From Streptomyces sp. Ru62 (GTDB taxonomy: Bacteria > Actinomycetota > Actinomycetes > Streptomycetales > Streptomycetaceae), in the NCBI RefSeq assembly GCF_002920615.1, contig NZ_PQSU01000003.1, forward strand, positions 330,771 to 394,770: a stretch of DNA of 64,000 bases, in the 5' to 3' direction. Shown piece after piece: positions 17,795-26,565 of the stretch. The notes below the pieces were generated by a model. That model was not told the origin of the DNA. It did not search any database and saw only the letters and a program-made list of their open reading frames with translations. Position numbers and translations under genes: made by a program. Every line of letters begins with the position of its first letter. Positions within the stretch are counted from its first letter, which is position 1.

Positions 17795-18439
17795 TCACCT
17801 GCGCCAGAACAGGTGGTGCGTCACGCCGCTCGGGCTGGGCACGACTTCCAGGTGGAACCGGTCGAGCAGCTCATCGGGAGACTCCCAAAGACGTAGTCCG
17901 GACCCGAGCCTCACCGGCGAGACCGCCACATGCATGGTGTCGACGAGGCCGGCGTCGAGGAACTGCCGGATGGTGGTGACCCCGCCGCCGAGCCGGACGT
18001 CCTGGCCTTGCGCCGCTTCCCGCGCACGTTCGAGGACCGTGGCCGGGTCGCCGTCGACGAAGTGGAACGTGGTGTCGGAGAGCGTGAACGACGGACGTTC
18101 GTGGTGAGTCATGACGAACACCGGAGTGCGGAACGGGGGCTCCTCCCCCCACCAGCCGCGCCACTCATGGTCCTGCCAGGGCCCGCGCTGGGGGCCGAAC
18201 TTGTTGCGGCCCATGATCTCGGCACCGATGCCGCGTGCGAAGTCCCGCGTGAAGTAGTCGTCGAGGCCACGGCTCCCACCGGGGTCCGTGCGCATGGGCC
18301 AACTCGCCGTGGCTCCGGCCCAGGCGAACAGCCTCTCGGGATGCTCGAAGCCGAACGGCCGCTCGAAACTCTGGTGCTCACCGGCACCGATTCCATCACT
18401 TGAGACATTGAAGTTCATGACTCTCAGCAACTGATCCAC
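17795..18439 (-). CDS. Dihydrofolate reductase-like (RibD C-terminal) protein
   Basis: A 214-aa protein of the DHFR/RibD_C superfamily, cytosolic NADPH-dependent reductases of mostly unknown substrate. Marks are the N-terminal strand RVMNFNVSSDG, IMGRNKFGP, GGGVTTIRQFLDAGLVD and a C-terminal beta structure. GTG 18437-18439 is chosen because GAGGA lies 6-8 nt before it; ATG 18416-18418 or ATG 18467-18469 are other possible starts. Not a canonical FolA. The downstream WYL regulator remnant suggests a broken regulator-enzyme pair. Confidence 0.82.
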   Translation of the reverse strand: MDQLLRVMNFNVSSDGIGAGEHQSFERPFGFEHPERLFAWAGATASWPMRTDPGGSRGLDDYFTRDFARGIGAEIMGRNKFGPQRGPWQDHEWRGWWGEEPPFRTPVFVMTHHERPSFTLSDTTFHFVDGDPATVLERAREAAQGQDVRLGGGVTTIRQFLDAGLVDTMHVAVSPVRLGSGLRLWESPDELLDRFHLEVVPSPSGVTHHLFWRR

Positions 18440-18615
18440 GTCTGTCCTCGTCAGGTCCTGTCGCGTCATCGTGCGGCGAGGCGCCGCACATCATGACGTC
18501 GAACGGGACGCGGCCGGATCGACAGCGGCCCGCAACTTTTTTCAGGGGCGCGTCAGGAAGCGGTCCCACCGCGGTCTGGCCGTGGCGGACACGGTGACCG
18601 CCGGGGACCACTCAC

Positions 18616-18867
18616 ATGAGCACTCCCTCAGTTCACACGGCCGTTGTGACGACGTGCATCCGCGAGGCGGTGGTTGTCGGACGACTCTTCACCCTCTACG
18701 AGGCCGCCGCCTTCATGAAGTCGCTCGGCGCCGTCCGGGCGATGAACCTCGACGACGGCGGCTCCACCGCGATGGCCGTGGCCGGCACGCTGGTCGACAC
18801 CCCGTCCGACGTCACCGGCGAACGCCCGGTCGGGGACACCGTCCAGGTCGTGCCGGCGGCTCACTGA
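18616..18867 (+). pseudogene. C-terminal fragment of a phosphodiester glycosidase (NAGPA domain)
   Basis: From about 18682 the frame reads LFTLYEAAAFMKSLGAVRAMNLDDGGSTAMAVAGTLVDTPSDVTGERPVGDTVQVVP, the C-terminal part of phosphodiester glycosidase/NAGPA proteins (usual motif AMNLDGGGSTTM and GERPVGDA). The preceding ~200 residues of the domain and the signal peptide are absent; an ATG at 18616 gives 83 aa that cannot fold as the enzyme. The sequence from 18868 to 19100 contains no recognisable gene. Confidence 0.7.
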
Positions 18868-19100
18868 CCGGGGGCACGGCTCTGCAACCGGCTGCGTCGG
18901 GCAGCCGGCCGGCCGCGAGGCGGTCCCCGAGGTCCGGCAGATCGGTCAGCGGCGGCACCCGCCCGCCGCACCCTGGCAGGGGACCTGAAACGGCCCGGTC
19001 CCGGCCGATGTCCCCCGGCCCGGCCGCCCGAACGCGGAGGGCATCCGGCGCGTCCCCCGCCGCCGGCCCCACGGCGGCCGCGAGGCGTGGTTCACGGGCT

Positions 19101-20432
19101 TCAGCCGCGCAGGCTCTCCGCGTCACGCGGAGGCGCCCCCGTGCGCCGGGTCGTCGCCCACAGGAGCAGGGCGGCGAGGCTGAAGGACGCGCCGAGGGCC
19201 GATACGGCCGGCCAGCCCGCCGTCGCGTAGGCGAGGGAGGAGCCGAGGGCGCCGAGGCTGCTCCCCGCCGAGTAGAAGACCATGTAGCCGCCGATGATCC
19301 TGCTGCCCGCGTCGGGCCGGACGGCGTGGATCAGGGTCTGGTTGGTGACGTGGACGGCCTGCACGGCGAAGTCCAGCACCACGGCGCCGATCGCCGGCGC
19401 CCACAGCGACCGCGGGGTCAGCGCGATCGGGAGCCAGGAGAGCGTCAGCAGGACCAGGCCGGCCCCGGTCGTGCGCTGGGCGAACCCCCGGTCGTTCCAG
19501 CGCCCGGCCGCCTGCGCGGCGACGGCCCCGGCAGCCCCGGCCAGCCCGAACGCGCCGATCGCGGTGTGCGACAGCGACCACGGCGGACCGCTCAGGGGCT
19601 GCGTCACACCGCTCCACAGGGTGCTGAAGGCGGCGAACACCAGCAGGGCGAGCCCGCCCCGGACCCGCAGCAGCGGATGGCGGACGAACAGGGTGACGGT
19701 CGAGGCCACCAGCCGTCCGTACGACACCGCGCGCACCCTCGGGGACGGCGCGCCCGGGGGCAGTACCCGGAGCAGCAGCAGGGCGAGGACGGCGGTGGCG
19801 CCCGCGGACGCCAGGTACACCGCCCGCCAGCCGGCGAGGTCGGCGAGGAGACCGGCGGCGGCGCGGGCCAGCAGAATGCCGGTGACGATGCCGCCCGTGA
19901 CGGTGCCGACGGCGCGGCCACGCCGGGCGGGCGGGGTCAGGGCGGCGGCCGCCGCGACCATCGTCTGGGCGACTACGGCGAGCAGCCCGACCGCGGCGAG
20001 CGCACCGAGGAGCGCCGCCACGTCCGGCGCCAGCCCGGCGGCCAGCAGGGCGAGTGCCAGCAGGCCGAGCTGGCCGGTGACCAGCCGCCGATGGCCGAGC
20101 AGGTCGCCGAGCGGCACGAGCGTCAACAGGCCCAATGCGTATCCGAGTTGGGTCACGGTGACGATCGCGCCGAGCAGCCCCGCGCCGAGCGCGAACCGCT
20201 CGCCCAGGGTCACCAGCAGGGGCTGGGCGAAGTAGACGGTGGCGACGGAGCTGCCGCAGGCCAGTGCGAGCAGGGGGATGAGCCGGGTGGGTGGCGCGGT
20301 CTCGGACGCCGGAGCCGTGGGCGGCGCCGCGCCCGGCACCGTACCCGCGGTATGCGCCCCGTGGCCGCCGGTCCCCGTGGTTTCCCCGGTCCCGCCGCAC
20401 CCGCCGGCCGTACCGGAGCACTGGATCGCCAT
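19101..20432 (-). CDS. MFS transporter
   Basis: A 443-aa major facilitator with 12 predicted membrane helices after a ~45-residue Gly/Thr/Pro-rich N-terminus. The first helix ALACGSSVATVYFAQPLLVTLG and the loop GDLLGHRRLVTGQ (MFS motif A variant) resemble the drug:H+ antiporter-1 type (YfcJ/AraJ-like). ATG 20430-20432 with AGGAC nearby. It is divergent from an HxlR-type regulator, with a long inverted repeat between them, an arrangement typical of an inducible efflux pump. Substrate unknown. Confidence 0.87.
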   Translation of the reverse strand: MAIQCSGTAGGCGGTGETTGTGGHGAHTAGTVPGAAPPTAPASETAPPTRLIPLLALACGSSVATVYFAQPLLVTLGERFALGAGLLGAIVTVTQLGYALGLLTLVPLGDLLGHRRLVTGQLGLLALALLAAGLAPDVAALLGALAAVGLLAVVAQTMVAAAAALTPPARRGRAVGTVTGGIVTGILLARAAAGLLADLAGWRAVYLASAGATAVLALLLLRVLPPGAPSPRVRAVSYGRLVASTVTLFVRHPLLRVRGGLALLVFAAFSTLWSGVTQPLSGPPWSLSHTAIGAFGLAGAAGAVAAQAAGRWNDRGFAQRTTGAGLVLLTLSWLPIALTPRSLWAPAIGAVVLDFAVQAVHVTNQTLIHAVRPDAGSRIIGGYMVFYSAGSSLGALGSSLAYATAGWPAVSALGASFSLAALLLWATTRRTGAPPRDAESLRG

Positions 20433-20452
20433 GTCCTACACCCCTCCCGATC

Positions 20453-20507
20453 GGTTGCATCTTGCTACCTGTGTGACCGTAGCCGGGCGCGGTAGCATGT
20501 TGCAACC
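20453..20507. promoter_or_regulatory. Large inverted-repeat operator between MFS and HxlR genes
   Basis: Arms GGTTGCATCTTGCTACC (20453-20469) and GGTAGCATGTTGCAACC (20491-20507) are inverted repeats matching at 15 of 17 positions, with a 21-bp spacer. They fill the 107-bp divergent promoter region. HxlR-type regulators bind such sites, so this is the probable operator for both genes. Confidence 0.75.
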
Positions 20508-20539
20508 ACGCCGCCCGGGGTGGAGGAGAGGAGCCACGG

Positions 20540-21034
20540 ATGGTCGCCCGCACCCGTTTCGACGCCGACCCCTGTCCCGTCGCCCGGTCGGTGAACGCCA
20601 TCGGCGACTGGTGGTCGCTGCTGATCGTGCGGGACGCCTTCGACGGCAGCCGCCGCTTCGGCGAGTTCCAGCGCAGCCTCGGCATCGCCAAGAACATCCT
20701 CGCGGCCCGACTGCGCGCGCTGGAGCAGGCCGGGGTGCTGCGCGGCGAGACCGCGCCGGACGCCGGATCCCGCCGCGAGTACGTCCTGACCGAGAAGGGC
20801 CGCGCCCTGTTCCCGGTGATCGTCGCCCTGCGCCAGTGGGGCGAGGACCAGTGCTTCACCTCCGGTGAGGACCACTCCCGGCTGCTGGACCGCCGGACCG
20901 GCCGCCCGCTGCGCCCTTTGCAGATCCGGGCGGCGGACGGACGGCTGGTGGGGCCGGAGGACACGGTCGTGCAGAAGGTGCGGGAGGCGGAGGGGGACGG
21001 GAAGGAGTCGGGGGAGGCCGACGAGGTGAGCTGA
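20540..21034 (+). CDS. HxlR family winged-helix regulator
   Basis: A 164-aa one-domain MarR-like regulator. The HxlR signature is clear: CPVARSVNAIGDWWSLLIVRDAFDGSRRFGEFQRSLGIAKNILAARLRALEQAGVL, with Cys near the N-terminus (C13) that in some HxlR proteins senses oxidants or aldehydes, and REYVLTEKGRALFPV after it. ATG 20540 with GGAGAGGAG upstream. The divergent MFS gene is its likely target through the inverted repeat between them. The acidic C-terminal 25 residues look disordered. Confidence 0.9.
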   Translation: MVARTRFDADPCPVARSVNAIGDWWSLLIVRDAFDGSRRFGEFQRSLGIAKNILAARLRALEQAGVLRGETAPDAGSRREYVLTEKGRALFPVIVALRQWGEDQCFTSGEDHSRLLDRRTGRPLRPLQIRAADGRLVGPEDTVVQKVREAEGDGKESGEADEVS

Positions 21035-21160
21035 GCGCGGCCGTGGCGCGGTGCGGCCGGAACGGTGGCCTTGTCGTCGCAGCGGGTGTGTCAGCCGCGT
21101 CGTGGCGGGCGTGTCAGCGTGGGATCACCCAGCCCGGCGTCCATGTCCCGGCGGGGGTGA

Positions 21161-22849
21161 TCACCCGCAGCAGCCGTCCTGGGGCGCGGAGCCCGCGGCG
21201 GCGGTCCGGAGGCGGCAGAAGCAGGACGCCTCGACCGGTACGTCCGCCAGCGCGGCGGCGATCTTGAGCTGCTGGGCCACGATCCGTGCCTCCCCCTCCT
21301 TGCCGAGCCGCACCAGGCACTCGTGGAGACCGTGCAACGCCCAGACGTTTCCCGGGTGTTGCAGCGGGCGGGGGAGCGTGTCGTCGAGTCCGAGGTCGGC
21401 ACGGTAGACGGCCTCGGCCTCCGCGACCAGGCCCCGTTCGAGGAGCAGGGCGCCGTAGGCGTGGCGGGTGGGCTGCATCCAGCCCCACGGCTCGTCGTAC
21501 GGCAGACCGTCGTCCAGCTCGATCGACCGGCGCAGCGCCGCGAACGCCGCCTCGTACCTCCCCTTGCGGAATTCCAGTTCGCCGTCCAGCATCTGTGCGG
21601 CGATCGCCAGGATGTCCGTACAGGTGTTGTTGAACAGCATCCGTGTCTCCGGCACCCGGGCGACGGCCTCGTGGAACAGCGCGCGTTCCGTGCCGGCCTC
21701 GCCGGTCCGGCCCGTGGCCGAGAGGGCGACCCCGCGCGCGTAGCGCAGCATCGCGGTCGTGACGCAGTAGAGGTGGGCGTCGGCGGGCAGCGGCAGGCGC
21801 AGGACGTCGTCCCAGCGGCCGAAGCGGATGAGCACGTGCACCCGCATCGCGAGGAAGCCCTCCAGCCAGTCCGCCATGGGCGGGCTCTCCACGCGCAGCA
21901 GCTCCTCGGGTACGGCGGCCTCCAGCCGGTCCGCCGTCTCGATCGCGTCCTGGAAGCGGCCGAGGAACATCGCACCGTAGATCTTGAAGTGGAGGTTGTG
22001 GCACCGGTACAGGGTGTAGAAGTTCATCTCGCCCGCCCTGGCACGGAACCTCTCGTCGGCAGCGATCGCCCCGGTGTTGTCGGAGACCACCCGGCGGTAG
22101 TCGCCGCAGAGCACTTCCAGGTGGGACGGCATGTGCTGGAGATGGCCCGCGTCCGGCACCAGACCGCGCAGCCGGTCACCCGCCGGCAGGGCGGCCTCGG
22201 GCGTCGGGGACATCTCCATCAGGTGGATGTACAGGTGGAGCAGCCCCGGGTGCCGTGCCCCGGCCCGGGTGGCGAGGGCCTTCTCCAGGACCGCCTTGGC
22301 CTCGGTGGTGCGCGCGTCCAGGGCCGGCCGGCCCGAGCGGATGTCCCAGAGCCGCCAGGGCGTGAGGTTCATCAGGGCGTCGGCGTACAGGGTGGCCACG
22401 TCGAGGTCGCCCTCGGCCAGTCGGTGGACGGCTCGCATGCGGTCGGCATAGGCGGCGTTCCACACGGAACAGTCTTCGGCGTCCGGGGCCCGGGACCGTG
22501 GATAACGGGCGCCCAGCGCACCGACGAGGGCCTGCTCGACCGGGGTGGCGCCGGCCGCCTTCGCGTGAGCGCGCCGTACGGCGGCGTGCGCCCGCTCCAC
22601 GGTCCGCTCCAGGTCCTGTTCGTCGAAGAACTCCCAGGGCTTGTTGTAGTTCGGGCCGAGCGCGTAGGCCAGGCCCCAGTCGGCCATGGCACAGTCCGGG
22701 TCCGCCGCGGCGGCGGCCTCGAAGCAGCGGACGGCCTCCTCGTGGTTGAAGGCGTACGTCCAGTTCAGCCCGCGGTCGAACCAGGTCTGCGCCTCGTCGG
22801 ACGACGTGGTCACGCGCCGGCGGTGGCTGCCGAGGTCGTAGTACTCCAT
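21161..22849 (-). CDS. TPR-repeat protein with His-rich motifs and Cys-rich C-terminus
   Basis: A 562-aa soluble protein made of tetratricopeptide-like helical hairpins (for example EEAVRCFEAAAAADPDCAMADWGLAYALG, YEAAFAALRRSIELDDGLPYDEPWGWMQPTRHAYGALLLERG). A widely occurring bacterial family with this composition shows conserved LLHLYIHLMEMS and GHLQHMPSHLEVL; the paired HxxxH-like motifs could bind metal. The extreme C-terminus has CFC and CC (EASCFCRL, DGCCG). No signal peptide. ATG 22847-22849. Function unknown; scaffolding or metal-related roles are guesses. A 413-bp gap upstream (22850-23262) holds the next operon's promoter and no other gene I recognise. Confidence 0.75.
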   Translation of the reverse strand: MEYYDLGSHRRRVTTSSDEAQTWFDRGLNWTYAFNHEEAVRCFEAAAAADPDCAMADWGLAYALGPNYNKPWEFFDEQDLERTVERAHAAVRRAHAKAAGATPVEQALVGALGARYPRSRAPDAEDCSVWNAAYADRMRAVHRLAEGDLDVATLYADALMNLTPWRLWDIRSGRPALDARTTEAKAVLEKALATRAGARHPGLLHLYIHLMEMSPTPEAALPAGDRLRGLVPDAGHLQHMPSHLEVLCGDYRRVVSDNTGAIAADERFRARAGEMNFYTLYRCHNLHFKIYGAMFLGRFQDAIETADRLEAAVPEELLRVESPPMADWLEGFLAMRVHVLIRFGRWDDVLRLPLPADAHLYCVTTAMLRYARGVALSATGRTGEAGTERALFHEAVARVPETRMLFNNTCTDILAIAAQMLDGELEFRKGRYEAAFAALRRSIELDDGLPYDEPWGWMQPTRHAYGALLLERGLVAEAEAVYRADLGLDDTLPRPLQHPGNVWALHGLHECLVRLGKEGEARIVAQQLKIAAALADVPVEASCFCRLRTAAAGSAPQDGCCG

Positions 22850-23183
22850 GCCCGCGCCTCCCTCATAGGGGTTGTCAACGGGTCGCGCAGCGAAGGCTAT
22901 CTTCCAGCGAACCGCATGTCGTCAACCACCGGCGGCCCGGGTGTTCGGGTTCAGCCGATCCACCCGCCTGGGAGCCGGAACGGCCGCCACCGCACAGGCC
23001 CGGTCGTGGTCGTCCCAAGCGGTCCCGGCTCCCGCCATGACCCCGGTCCGCCCGCATCCGCGCCATGCGCCCGACGCGGAGACCGTGTGACCGGGAGCCA
23101 CCTGACGCGGCAGGGCCCCGCAGGCTCCTCGCGGGCTCGCTCAGGTTCCTCCACGAGAGCGTGGAAGAAACTTCGGGCGGCGA

Positions 23184-23210
23184 TGTCGAGAACCCGTGAC
23201 CGGCTCCGTC
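23184..23210 (+). promoter_or_regulatory. Candidate ECF-type promoter of the YCII/sigma operon
   Basis: TGTCGA (23184-23189) and CGTC (23207-23210) are separated by 17 bp, 53 bp before the YCII start. From memory, ECF42-type sigma factors recognise a TGTCGA -35 and a CG(A/T)C -10, so the downstream sigma factor may control its own operon here. Confidence 0.45.
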
Positions 23211-23262
23211 CCAGGGGTGAACGCGGCCACAATGGGTCGCACCAGCACCGAGGAGAACCACG

Positions 23263-23676
23263 ATGGCCAAGTACCTGCTGCTCAAGCACTACCGCGGCGC
23301 TCCGGCAGCGGTCAACGACATCCCCATGGACCAGTGGACGCCGGAGGAGATCTCGGCGCACATCCAGTACATGCGGGACTTCGCGGCCCGGCTGGAGGAG
23401 ACCGGCGAGTTCGTCGACGGTCAGGCGCTCGCCCCCGAGGGGACGTGGGTCCGGTACGACGGTGAGGGGCGCCCGCCGGTCACCGACGGCCCCTTCGCCG
23501 AGACCAAGGACCTCATCGCCGGCTGGATGGTGATCGACGTCGACACCTACGAGCGCGCCGTCGAGCTGGCCGGGGAGCTGTCGGCCGCCCCGGGCGCGGG
23601 CGGCAGGCCGATCCACGAGTGGCTGGAGCTGCGCCCGTTCCTGACCGCGACGCCCGACGTCACCGAGTGCCATTGA
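23263..23676 (+). CDS. YCII/DGPF-domain protein partner of an ECF sigma factor
   Basis: A 137-aa YCII-related (DGPF) protein: MAKYLLLKHYRG start, VTDGPFAETKDLIAGWMVIDVDTYERAVELA core, and IHEWLELRPF end. Proteins of this kind are almost always encoded with ECF42-group sigma factors. The TGA overlaps the sigma factor ATG by one base (TGATG, 23674-23678), so the two are translationally coupled. GAGGAGAA precedes the ATG. Its biochemical role is not settled; regulation of the sigma factor or binding of a small molecule are both possible. Confidence 0.9.
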   Translation: MAKYLLLKHYRGAPAAVNDIPMDQWTPEEISAHIQYMRDFAARLEETGEFVDGQALAPEGTWVRYDGEGRPPVTDGPFAETKDLIAGWMVIDVDTYERAVELAGELSAAPGAGGRPIHEWLELRPFLTATPDVTECH

Positions 23677-24821
23677 TGGACGAGGCCCTGCTGAGGAGCC
23701 TCACGCCGAGCGTGCTCGCCCTCCTCGTCCGCCGCGGAGCAGACTTCGCGGCGGCCGAGGACGCCGTCCAGGAGGCGCTGGTCGAGGCGGTCCGCGTCTG
23801 GCCGGCCGACCCGCCGCGGGACCCGAAGGGCTGGCTGGTCACCGTGGCCTGGCGCAAGTTCCTCGACCAGACCCGGGCGGACACCGCGCGCCGCCGGCGC
23901 GAGGACCGTCTCGACGAGGAACCGGCCCCCGGACCGACATCCGCGGTGGACGACACGCTCCAGCTCTACTTCCTGTGCGCCCACCCGTCGCTGACGCCCT
24001 CGTCGGCGGTCGCGCTCACGCTGCGCGCCGTCGGCGGGCTCACCACCCGGCAGATCGCCCAGGCGTACCTGGTGCCCGAGGCGACCATGGCGCAGCGCAT
24101 CAGCCGGGCCAAGCGCACCGTCTCCCAGGTGCGGTTCGACCAGCCCGGCGACGTCGCCACCGTGCTGCGCGTCCTCTACCTGGTCTTCAACGAGGGCTAC
24201 TCCGGCGATGTCGACCTCGCCGCCGAGGCCATCCGGCTCACCCGGCAGCTCGCGGCCGGGATCGACCATCCCGAGGTGGCGGGGCTGCTCGCCCTGATGC
24301 TGCTCCACCATGCCCGGCGCGCCGGCCGGACGGCGCCCGACGGCAGCCTGGTGCCGCTCGCCGAGCAGGACCGCGCCCGCTGGGACACGCGCCTGATCGC
24401 CGAGGGCGTCGCGATCCTCCAGGCCGCCCTCGCCCGGGACCGGCTCGGCGAGTTCCAGGCGCAGGCCGCCATCGCCGCCCTCCACGCCGACGCGCCCACC
24501 GCCGAGGAGACCGACTGGGTGCAGATCGTGGAGTGGTACGACGAACTCCTGCGCCTGACCGACAATCCGGTCGTGCGGCTCAACCGTGCCGTGGCCGTCG
24601 GCGAGGCCGACGGCCCGCGCGCCGGCCTCGCGGCACTCGCCGAGCTGGACGACTCACTGCCCCGCCACACCGCCGTAGCGGCCTACCTGCACGAACGCGA
24701 CGGCGACCTGGCGACGGCGGCGCGGCTGTACGCCGAAGCGGCCCACCAGGCCCTCAACCTCGCCGAACGCGACCACCTCACACGCCAGGCCGCCCGCCTC
24801 AACACCCGCCTGCGCCACTGA
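23676..24821 (+). CDS. ECF sigma factor, ECF42 type (sigma-70 with SnoaL/TPR-like C-terminus)
   Basis: A 381-aa alternative sigma factor. Region 2 (residues ~1-75, FAAAEDAVQEALVEAVRVWPADPPRDPKGWLVTVAWRKFLDQ) and region 4 (LTLRAVGGLTTRQIAQAYLVPEATMAQRISRAKR) are followed by a long C-terminal helical extension (~200 aa; VVRLNRAVAVGEADGPRAGLAALAEL) resembling tetratricopeptide-like repeats, as in ECF42 proteins (DUF6596 region). There is no anti-sigma gene; the coupled YCII gene and the C-terminal extension are thought to take its place. Overlaps the YCII stop codon by 1 nt. Confidence 0.92.
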   Translation: MDEALLRSLTPSVLALLVRRGADFAAAEDAVQEALVEAVRVWPADPPRDPKGWLVTVAWRKFLDQTRADTARRRREDRLDEEPAPGPTSAVDDTLQLYFLCAHPSLTPSSAVALTLRAVGGLTTRQIAQAYLVPEATMAQRISRAKRTVSQVRFDQPGDVATVLRVLYLVFNEGYSGDVDLAAEAIRLTRQLAAGIDHPEVAGLLALMLLHHARRAGRTAPDGSLVPLAEQDRARWDTRLIAEGVAILQAALARDRLGEFQAQAAIAALHADAPTAEETDWVQIVEWYDELLRLTDNPVVRLNRAVAVGEADGPRAGLAALAELDDSLPRHTAVAAYLHERDGDLATAARLYAEAAHQALNLAERDHLTRQAARLNTRLRH

Positions 24822-24868
24822 GGGGCCGCGCCCCAGCCTGCGTCCCGCCCCGGGGCCGGGCCGGGTCG

Positions 24869-25933
24869 CTACTGGATGCTCCAGCGGTGCGGATGCTCCG
24901 GATGCTCCGGGCAGGCGAACACGTTGAGTTCACCCCAGCGGCCCACGACGACCTCGGTGGGGGTGGCGGAGCGGCGGCCGGACCGGTCCTCCAGGGGGCG
25001 CCAGCTCCCGCTGCCGCCGTCCCACTCCGAGCTGTCGACGGTCAGGAGCAGGTGCATCGGGGCGCCGCACGCCGGGCAGTCCATGGGGTACGGGTCGGTG
25101 GCGTGCCAGGAGGCGAAGCCGCCGACGCGCCAGCCGGGCGGGATGGACAGGTCGTACTGGTAGCTCGGTGGCTCCACCGTGTCCCCGTCCTCTGTCTCCC
25201 CTGCCTGCCCGGTTCCCGCCTGCTCGCCTTCCGCCCGCTCGGCTTCGGCCTCGACGGCGTCCTCCCAGGCGTCGATCCGGGCGCACAGCTCCTCGGGGAG
25301 GAGGTCGGCGTACGGGTAGGTGAGCACCTGCTCCGGGTGCAGCACACAGGGTTCGGGCAGGAACCCGTCGGACCCGATGACCGGCGGCTGCGGCGGCGCG
25401 GTCAGCACCCGGCCGACCTCCCACGACCGACGCCAGCGCAGGTGCAGCTCCAGGCCGTGGCCGGTGGGGCCGTGTGCGCTGAAGGGGCACCAGAACGCCT
25501 GGAGCAGATCGCAGTCGTCCGGCCCCGCCGGGAGATCGGGGACATCGCGCCGGTAGAGCTGCGCCAGACCGATCATGGGCAGCGGGTCCGTCTCCGCGAC
25601 CCCGGGCAGCCGGTGCTCGCGGTCCAGCTCGGCGAGCAGCTCCCGTTCCTCGTCCGTGGGGCCCGGGGCGTGTTCCCGGGCCCATGCGGCAGCCAGCACC
25701 CGCCGCCGACGGTGGATGTCCGCCGGACGCCGGCCGCGCCCGCGGGCATGGGCCTCGCCGCACACCGGCCAGGGCTCGTCCGCCGGCCACAGCAGGGGGC
25801 CACCGACGGAACTGTCCGCAGGGCCGGGGCTGCCCGGCCGGGGATGCAGCCGTGTCGTCGTCCCCCGGTGTGCGGCCAGTTCGGGAAAGAGCGTCTCGAC
25901 ATCGGGCGGGCGCGGCGGCGTGGTCCTCGGCAT
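24869..25933 (-). CDS. Probable DUF1963-type protein
   Basis: A 354-aa cytosolic protein. Features that fit DUF1963/YwqG-like proteins are SSVGGPLLWPADEPWPVC near the N-terminus, PMIGLAQLYRRDVPDLP, LLQAFWCPF, GFASWHATDP and MDCPACGAPMHLLLTVDSSEW with a CxxC pair. The C-terminal region has further CPEHPEHPH. ATG 25931-25933 is preferred over the longer ORF, which runs across unrelated sequence. Function unknown; the CxxC and His-rich end may bind zinc. Convergent to the sigma factor gene, 47 bp apart. Confidence 0.65.
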   Translation of the reverse strand: MPRTTPPRPPDVETLFPELAAHRGTTTRLHPRPGSPGPADSSVGGPLLWPADEPWPVCGEAHARGRGRRPADIHRRRRVLAAAWAREHAPGPTDEERELLAELDREHRLPGVAETDPLPMIGLAQLYRRDVPDLPAGPDDCDLLQAFWCPFSAHGPTGHGLELHLRWRRSWEVGRVLTAPPQPPVIGSDGFLPEPCVLHPEQVLTYPYADLLPEELCARIDAWEDAVEAEAERAEGEQAGTGQAGETEDGDTVEPPSYQYDLSIPPGWRVGGFASWHATDPYPMDCPACGAPMHLLLTVDSSEWDGGSGSWRPLEDRSGRRSATPTEVVVGRWGELNVFACPEHPEHPHRWSIQ

Positions 25934-26493
25934 GGACGCGACCTTAGACGCGGGACGGCTCCGGCCGTCGGGAACCCCGGCGCACGGCGGCACCGAGGGG
26001 AGGCAGCCGCCCTTACGACTGGTGCCGCGGCCGTACTCGGGGATCGACCGCGGCACCAGCCGTCCAGGGCACTTCCGCGCACGGCACGAATGCCCCGCGC
26101 CGGCGTGCGTATGCGGCGCCGAACGGGTGAACCGCCAGGAATCCAGGGGCCGGTCGAGGGCTTCCGCGGCCGCCGGCCGGACGGCCGGTGCCGAGGCCCC
26201 TGGGGTGGGGCGAGGGGGCACCGGCCGTGGCCTGGCAGCCGGGCGCCGTACCGTGGAGTGCCGCGTCTCGGGCGCCGCACGTCTTCCCGCCGACGGGAAA
26301 CGGCACCCGAAAACCGGTCGCCCTCCCGGTCCGTCCCGGTCCCCGCTCACGGACACCGGCCGGCGACGCGAGCGATGCCGATCGGTACCCGCGAGGGTGT
26401 CACCACGCGGTCACTGATCACCGCATCCGCAGGCCAGCGACCCCGCGCCACTGAGCATGCAGCACGCAACCAGTCGATATCTACGGTGAATCT
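25934..26493. other. Intergenic stretch without a recognisable gene
   Basis: About 560 bp between the divergent DUF1963-like gene and the MmyB-type regulator. Several open frames cross it but none has a ribosome binding site plus a recognisable protein pattern. GC falls sharply after about 26455, where the regulator promoter begins. Confidence 0.5.
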
Positions 26494-26522
26494 TTTACAT
26501 CAATACCGCGTGACACTAATTA
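26494..26522 (+). promoter_or_regulatory. Candidate promoter of the MmyB-type regulator
   Basis: TTTACA (26494-26499) and TAATTA (26517-26522) with a 17-bp spacer lie in the most AT-rich patch of the region, 44 bp before the GTG start. Confidence 0.45.
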
Positions 26523-26565
26523 AACTGAGCGGCAGTCAACGCCAGCCCCGGGGGACAAGCCACCA

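Noticed and set aside
18471..18489. GTGCGGCG/CGCCGCAC hairpin near the DHFR-like gene
   Set aside because: Short stem just outside the chosen start with no gene ending there; could be chance in this GC range.
22850..23262. Hidden gene in the gap before the YCII gene
   Set aside because: Open frames exist on both strands but without a ribosome binding site or recognisable protein pattern.
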